Notes under the pieces: model-generated | The model's input: only the letters and a program-made list of their open reading frames with translations | What the model was told of the DNA's origin: nothing | Database searches by the model: none | Assembly (NCBI GenBank): GCA_018713335.1 | Contig: DVOW01000032.1 | Coordinates: 1-64,000 of the forward strand | DNA: 64,000 nt | Direction: 5' to 3' | Source of the DNA: Candidatus Merdivicinus intestinigallinarum | GTDB taxonomy: Bacteria; Bacillota; Clostridia; Oscillospirales; Ruminococcaceae | Translations under genes and position numbers: made by a program | Part shown: positions 59,817-64,000 of the stretch, one piece after another | Layout: every line of letters starts with the position of its first letter | How positions within the stretch are numbered: the stretch's first letter is position 1

Positions 59817-61885
59817 AAAAACCGGAAATCCTGGCCCCGGCGGGTTCTTTGGAGGCCTTGGAGGCCGCGGTCCGCTGCGGGGCCGACGCGGTGTACCTGG
59901 GGCAGAAAAATTTCAGTGCCCGGGCAAATTCCCGGAACTTTGACGCCAAGGAGCTGCGGGAGGCCGCCGACTACGCCCACCGCTTCGGCGTAAAAATCCA
60001 TCAGGCCTTAAACACTGTAGTTTTTGAACGGGAACTGGAGGCGTTAAAAGAATGTATCCGCACCGCCTGCGAGGCCGGTGTGGACGCTTTGATCGTCCAG
60101 GACTGGGGCGTTGCCGCCGCGGTCAAGGCTTTTGCACCTTCCATGCCCCTCCACGCCTCCACCCAGATGGCCGTCCATTCCCCCATGGGGGTGGAAACCG
60201 CCACCCGGCTGGGATTTTCCCGGGTGGTGCTGGCAAGGGAGCTTTCCCGGGAGGAAATCAAGGCCATCCGGGAATCCACGGAGCTGGAAATCGAAACCTT
60301 TGTCCACGGGGCCCACTGCATGAGCATGTCCGGCCAGTGCTATATGAGCGCCATGTTCGGAGGGAAAAGCGGCAACCGGGGCCAGTGCGCCCAGCCCTGC
60401 CGCCTGCCCTTTTGGGCGGGGTGCCCCTCTGTGCCCAAAACCGGGGAAAACGTCCTGTCCTTAAAGGACATGTCCTTGGTAAAACGCCTGCCGGAGCTGG
60501 CGGCCATGGGGATCGATTCCTTTAAGATCGAAGGGCGGATGAAGCGGCCGGAATATGTGGCCGCCGCCGTGACGGCCTGCAAAAAGGCACTTTCCGGGGA
60601 ACAGACGGATTTGGATACCTTACAGGCGGTGTTTTCCCGCAGCGGCTTCACCTCCGCTTATTTTGACGGGGAAATGGGCCGGGAGATGTTCGGCTTCCGC
60701 CGGAAGGAGGACGTCACCGCCGCCGCCCCGGTTTTCAAGGAGCTGGCCGGGCTCTATCACAAGGACGTGCCCCGGGTGCCGGTTTCCGTGAACCTTTCCA
60801 TGAAGGCCGGAGAACCGGCGGCGCTGACTGTGACCGACGGGGAGCACATCGTTTCCGTTTCCGGAGAAATCCCCCGGGAAGCGGCTTCCGCCCCGGCGGA
60901 TTTGGAGCAGGCCCGGAAATTTTTGGGGAAACTGGGGAATACTCCCTTTTACCTGGAGAGTTTGACCGGGGAAATCGGGGAAGGCCTGACCATGCCCGCC
61001 TCGGCCTTCAACGCCCTGCGCCGGGATGCTGCGGAAAAGCTGGAGGAAGCCCGGAAGGAGCCGCCCGTCCCCTTTACGGACGGGGAGTGGCCTCCATTGC
61101 CCGAGCGCCGGGATTTCACATCATCACCGGAAAAATGGGGAAAATTCCAGATCGCTTCCCAGGTTTCTTCAGAGGTCCTTGGGGAATTTTCCAAAATCCT
61201 GCTGCCGGTTCCGGAACTGGAGGCCCATTGGGAGGCGCTTTCCGACGCCAAAGAACGGCTGGGGGCGGTTCTGCCCCGGTTTTTGTTTGACAGCGAAACA
61301 GAGTTCCTTTCCCGGCTGGGAGCCTTAAAAGAAAGGGGCCTGCGGTACCTCTACTGCGACAACGCCGCCCACATCGCGCTGGCCCGGAAAACCGGCCTGG
61401 AACCCTTAGGCGGGGCGTTTTTGAACCTCAACAATTCCTATGCCGTGCTCCAGGCGGAAAAGCTGGGGCTTACCGCCGCCCTCCTGTCCTTTGAGGGGAA
61501 ACTGGAGGACATGCGGAAAATCCGGGCGGGAATCCCTCTGGGAGCTGTGGTATACGGTTATCTGCCCCTGATGGCGGTCCGCAGCTGCCCGGTGAAGGCC
61601 CAGATCGGCTGCGCAAAATGCGGGAAAAAGGGCTTTGTCACCGACCGGAAGGGGATCTCCTTCCCGGTGCGGTGCGATTACGATAGATCTGTGAGCTTGA
61701 TTTACAACGCCGTGCCCTTGGAAATGTCCGACCGGAAGGCGGAAATAGGATTTTTGAACTTCTGGCTCTTTTCCTTTACCGGGGAAACGGCGGAGGAAGT
61801 TTCGGCGGTAATCAGGCGGTACAATTCCGGCGCAAAGCCCGCCGGGGAATACACCCGGGGCCTTTATTACCGGGGGATCGACTAA
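59813..61885 (+). CDS. Peptidase U32 family protein
   Basis: 690 residues. The U32 core (first ~330 residues) starts EILAPAGSLEALEAAVRCGA and contains the family signature with clustered cysteines (HGAHCMSMSGQC, then NRGQCAQPC), now linked to Fe-S binding. The C-terminal half matches the long U32 form (DUF3656-like), related to RlhA/TrhP hydroxylases of rRNA and tRNA rather than true proteases. ATGA overlap with zapA means coupling. The RNA target is unknown. Confidence 0.88.
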   Translation: MKKPEILAPAGSLEALEAAVRCGADAVYLGQKNFSARANSRNFDAKELREAADYAHRFGVKIHQALNTVVFERELEALKECIRTACEAGVDALIVQDWGVAAAVKAFAPSMPLHASTQMAVHSPMGVETATRLGFSRVVLARELSREEIKAIRESTELEIETFVHGAHCMSMSGQCYMSAMFGGKSGNRGQCAQPCRLPFWAGCPSVPKTGENVLSLKDMSLVKRLPELAAMGIDSFKIEGRMKRPEYVAAAVTACKKALSGEQTDLDTLQAVFSRSGFTSAYFDGEMGREMFGFRRKEDVTAAAPVFKELAGLYHKDVPRVPVSVNLSMKAGEPAALTVTDGEHIVSVSGEIPREAASAPADLEQARKFLGKLGNTPFYLESLTGEIGEGLTMPASAFNALRRDAAEKLEEARKEPPVPFTDGEWPPLPERRDFTSSPEKWGKFQIASQVSSEVLGEFSKILLPVPELEAHWEALSDAKERLGAVLPRFLFDSETEFLSRLGALKERGLRYLYCDNAAHIALARKTGLEPLGGAFLNLNNSYAVLQAEKLGLTAALLSFEGKLEDMRKIRAGIPLGAVVYGYLPLMAVRSCPVKAQIGCAKCGKKGFVTDRKGISFPVRCDYDRSVSLIYNAVPLEMSDRKAEIGFLNFWLFSFTGETAEEVSAVIRRYNSGAKPAGEYTRGLYYRGID

Positions 61886-61896
61886 AGGAGAATGTT

Positions 61897-62355
61897 ATGC
61901 AGCTGAAAATCAAAAAGCTCTGTTCGGAGGCGGTTCTGCCCAAACGGGCCACTCCGGAAAGCGCGGGCCTGGATCTTTGCGCCTGCTTAGAGCATGACCT
62001 GACCATCGAGCCGTTCCAGCTGGTGCGGGTGCCCACCGGGCTGGCCATTGCTTTGGAACCGGGGACGGTGGGGCTTGTTTACGCCCGCAGCGGCCTGGCT
62101 TCCAAATTCGGCGTCACCCTTTCCAACTGCGTTGGGGTCGTCGACAGCGACTACCGGGGGGAGCTTCAGGTGGCCATGACCAACCACTCGAAAACCCCCT
62201 ACACCATTCATCCCGGCGACCGGATCGCCCAGCTGGTGGTAAGCCCTGTCTTCCTGCCGGAAGTGGCGGAGGTTTCGGAATTGGATGAAACAGAACGGGG
62301 GGCCGGCGGCTTCGGCTCTACGGGCTTCGGGGAAAAAGGAGGGAACGGCCGTTGA
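61897..62355 (+). CDS. dut: dUTP diphosphatase
   Basis: 152 residues with all five dUTPase motifs: AGLDLCACL, RSGLASKFGV, GVVDSDYRGELQV, PGDRIAQLVV and RGAGGFGSTG. It converts dUTP to dUMP and keeps uracil out of DNA, complementing ung in this window. AAAGGAG precedes the start. It overlaps the next gene by 4 bases. Confidence 0.96.
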   Translation: MQLKIKKLCSEAVLPKRATPESAGLDLCACLEHDLTIEPFQLVRVPTGLAIALEPGTVGLVYARSGLASKFGVTLSNCVGVVDSDYRGELQVAMTNHSKTPYTIHPGDRIAQLVVSPVFLPEVAEVSELDETERGAGGFGSTGFGEKGGNGR

Positions 62356-62609
62356 AACGCGCTCTTTTGTTGATCCTATACCTGTTCGGCGGGCTGCTCA
62401 TCGGCACCCTGCTGACGGAGATTGCCCGGAACGTATCCTGGCTGTCCTGGCTCTGCTGGGGCAAATCCATCGGCATCAACAGCCTGTCGGTGGACTTATC
62501 GGTGGTGCAGTTTAACTTCGGCATTACTATTTCCATGAACGTGGCGGTACTGATCTGCCTGATTATCGCGGTGGTTTTGTATGTGAAAACCGCCGGGAAA
62601 ATTCACTAA
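62352..62609 (+). CDS. Small two-span membrane protein, DUF4321-like
   Basis: 85 residues: spans near residues 4-22 and 60-79 with a loop containing VDLSVVQFNFG. The layout and position beside maf/mreB fit DUF4321. TTG start, inside the end of dut, with GGAGGG upstream. Role unknown; context suggests cell shape or division. Confidence 0.75.
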   Translation: MKRALLLILYLFGGLLIGTLLTEIARNVSWLSWLCWGKSIGINSLSVDLSVVQFNFGITISMNVAVLICLIIAVVLYVKTAGKIH

Positions 62610-62622
62610 GGAGGGGAAGGGC

Positions 62623-63243
62623 ATGATGGGAGAGTTTTTAAAAGGCCGGAAAATCTGGCTGGCGTCCCGTTCCCCTCGCAGAAAAGAGCTGCTTTCCTTT
62701 ATTACGGAGGATTTTTCCGTGAAAGTTTCCCATTTTGACGAGGAGCCTTTGATGAGAAATGCCGGTTCTATGGCCCCGGAGGAACTGGTGAAGGCATTGT
62801 CTGCTGGGAAGGCCCGGGCGGTTTTGGAGGAGCTGGGCTGCCCGGAAAACAGCCTGGTCATCGGCGGGGACACGGTGGTGGTTTCCCCGGAGGGGGAGAT
62901 TTTCGGCATCCCCAAGGACCGGCAGGACGCGGCCCGGATGCTCCGTTTATTGGCGGGGCGGGAACACCAGGTGACCACCGGCGTCACCCTTTTGGCAAAG
63001 GGAAGGGAAAAGTCCTTTGCCGTCACCACCCGGGTGGAGTTTTACCCCCTGTCGGACGCGGAGATTTCTGACTACTTAGACACCGGCGAGCCCTTCGACA
63101 AAGCCGGGGCCTACGGCATCCAGGGGTACGGCTCCCTTTTGGTCAAAGGGATTTCCGGCAGCTACGACAATGTGGTGGGGCTCCCCACAGCGGAGCTTTT
63201 GAGGGAATTGGCGGCCTTTTTCAAAGAAAAGGAAGAATTATAG
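62623..63243 (+). CDS. maf: Maf family nucleoside triphosphate pyrophosphatase
   Basis: 206 residues with the Maf signature LASRSPRRKELLSF near the N terminus and the catalytic segments IGGDTVV and YGIQGYGSLLV. Bacterial Maf hydrolyses dTTP/UTP or modified nucleotides and is linked to septum control. GGAGGGGAAGGG precedes two tandem ATGs. It is followed by mreB, the common order in Firmicutes. Confidence 0.93.
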   Translation: MMGEFLKGRKIWLASRSPRRKELLSFITEDFSVKVSHFDEEPLMRNAGSMAPEELVKALSAGKARAVLEELGCPENSLVIGGDTVVVSPEGEIFGIPKDRQDAARMLRLLAGREHQVTTGVTLLAKGREKSFAVTTRVEFYPLSDAEISDYLDTGEPFDKAGAYGIQGYGSLLVKGISGSYDNVVGLPTAELLRELAAFFKEKEEL

Positions 63244-63293
63244 AGAAGTTTGACGAAAAAATTGGTTTTTTTACTTATATCATAAATTATGCC

Positions 63294-63322
63294 TTGTGTA
63301 ATCCGACGGGAAGGGGTATAAT
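63294..63322 (+). promoter_or_regulatory. Promoter of mreB
   Basis: TTGTGT, 17-bp spacer, TATAAT, about 100 bases before mreB; a GCCTGCC/GGCAGGC hairpin (63346-63375) lies in the leader. Confidence 0.75.
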
Positions 63323-63420
63323 AAGCATAGGAATGACCATGAATCGGCCTGCCCATACGCAGGGAAACCGGCAGGCAGCGCGTTATCTATATATTACTGA
63401 ATAAAGGGGTACAGAGATTT

Positions 63421-64000
63421 ATGTTTTCAAGGGATATCGGAATCGACCTGGGTACAGCCAACACCCTGGTGTACATGAAGGGCAAGGGCATTATTATCCG
63501 GGAACCCAGCGTAGTGGCTGTGGACACCAAAACCGACAAGGTCAAATGCGTGGGCCAGGAGGCTAAGGATGTCATCGGCCGCACGCCCGGCTCCATTGTC
63601 ACGGTCCGGCCGCTGAAGGACGGCGTCATCGCGGATTTCGACGTGACCACCAGCATGCTGACGGAATTTATCCATAAGGCCATCGGCGGCGGCTTTTTTG
63701 TCCGGCCCCGGGTGGTCATCTGCATCCCCTCCGGCGTCACCGCTGTGGAACGGCGTGCCGTCCGGGACGCGGCGGAGCAGGCCGGAGCCAAGCGGGTTTC
63801 CATCATTGAGGAGCCCATGGCGGCGGCAATCGGCGCGGGACTCCCTGTGGCGGACCCTCAGGGCTCCATGGTAGTGGACATCGGCGGCGGCACCAGCGAG
63901 GTGGCCGTGATTTCCTTAGGGGGCATTGTGGCCTCCAAGTCCGTCCGGGTGGGCGGCGACGAGTTCGACTCCTCCATCATCAACTTCATCAAGAAAAAAT
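63421..64000 (+). CDS. mreB: Rod shape-determining protein MreB, 3' end outside the window
   Basis: 193 residues visible; absent from the ORF track because it runs off the edge. The actin fold is clear: [20 protein letters not shown] (phosphate 1), [15 protein letters not shown], and phosphate 2 [18 protein letters not shown]. It organises lateral peptidoglycan synthesis. The ATG at 63421 has only a weak ribosome site. mreC/mreD probably follow beyond the window. Confidence 0.95.
   Translation, partial: MFSRDIGIDLGTANTLVYMKGKGIIIREPSVVAVDTKTDKVKCVGQEAKDVIGRTPGSIVTVRPLKDGVIADFDVTTSMLTEFIHKAIGGGFFVRPRVVICIPSGVTAVERRAVRDAAEQAGAKRVSIIEEPMAAAIGAGLPVADPQGSMVVDIGGGTSEVAVISLGGIVASKSVRVGGDEFDSSIINFIKKK

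Overview
The window looks like chromosome from an anaerobic, spore-forming member of the Clostridia, probably Oscillospiraceae/Ruminococcaceae-like. Evidence: most of it is GC-rich with Firmicute-type Shine-Dalgarno sites and near-consensus sigma-A promoters with 17-bp spacers; it carries spoIIP and CotF-like coat genes (sporulation), adhE, rex and a reverse rubrerythrin (fermentation and oxygen defence without respiration), a T-box in front of proS, and the zapA/maf/mreB cell-shape cluster. The genus is not determined. Two stretches are clearly more AT-rich and look acquired: the first ~0.9 kb and ~15.2-17.0 kb.

Layout. 0-2 kb: an AT-rich HEXXH metalloprotease-like gene cut by the window edge, then a SAM methyltransferase bracketed by two related double-hairpin terminators. 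2-6.2 kb: MarR regulator plus a heterodimeric ABC exporter. 6.4-9.1 kb: a GH38 alpha-mannosidase. 9.3-15.0 kb: a self-contained envelope/two-component module (OmpR-type regulator and kinase, seven small or membrane proteins of mostly unknown function). Its three transcription units each carry the same four-unit, 11-bp-period direct repeat at exactly the same distance from the -10. This is the most striking regulatory structure I see. 15.2-17.5 kb: AT-rich NUDIX and unknown genes, then four tRNAs (Tyr, Thr, Pro, Arg; minus strand). 17.7-23.2 kb: zinc alcohol dehydrogenase, T-box/proS, a membrane-linked XRE regulator, and a flavodoxin-DUF3793 operon behind a perfect palindromic operator. 23.2-27.4 kb: an acn-icd-rex operon with a Rex-box-like promoter. 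27.6-33.8 kb: glycosyltransferase plus membrane protein, aminotransferase, UvrD-like helicase. 34-36.8 kb: adhE behind a perfect Rex box.

36.8-42 kb: NUDIX, a GNAT acetyltransferase broken by one in-frame TGA, mnmA-iscU-iscS (sulfur transfer to tRNA and Fe-S clusters), rnhA and ung. 42.2-44.2 kb: a degenerate sensor-kinase-like gene and a small XRE gene surrounded by an unusual hairpin array and a pair of ~110-bp inverted repeats that begin at the stop codons of the two flanking genes. 44.2-49.8 kb: murC, recG, a fakA-like gene and a Gls24/Asp23 gene. 50-52 kb: spoIIP and coat-like genes. 52-57.7 kb: ttcA-like gene, an ECF sigma factor with a membrane-anchored beta-propeller partner, and a B12/radical-SAM protein. 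57.8-59.3 kb: reverse rubrerythrin behind a PerR-like box, and a DUF1624 protein. 59.4-64 kb: zapA, peptidase U32, dut, a small membrane protein, maf and the start of mreB.

How the parts work together. Rex (encoded here) plausibly links NADH/NAD+ to adhE and to its own acn-icd operon. IscS/IscU/MnmA share a sulfur relay. The two-component system probably controls itself and its neighbours through the shared repeats. Two intergenic multi-hairpin elements (about 30.0 and 43.6 kb) share order, loop sequences and a 3' tail while their stems differ by compensating changes, so they look like one repeat family.
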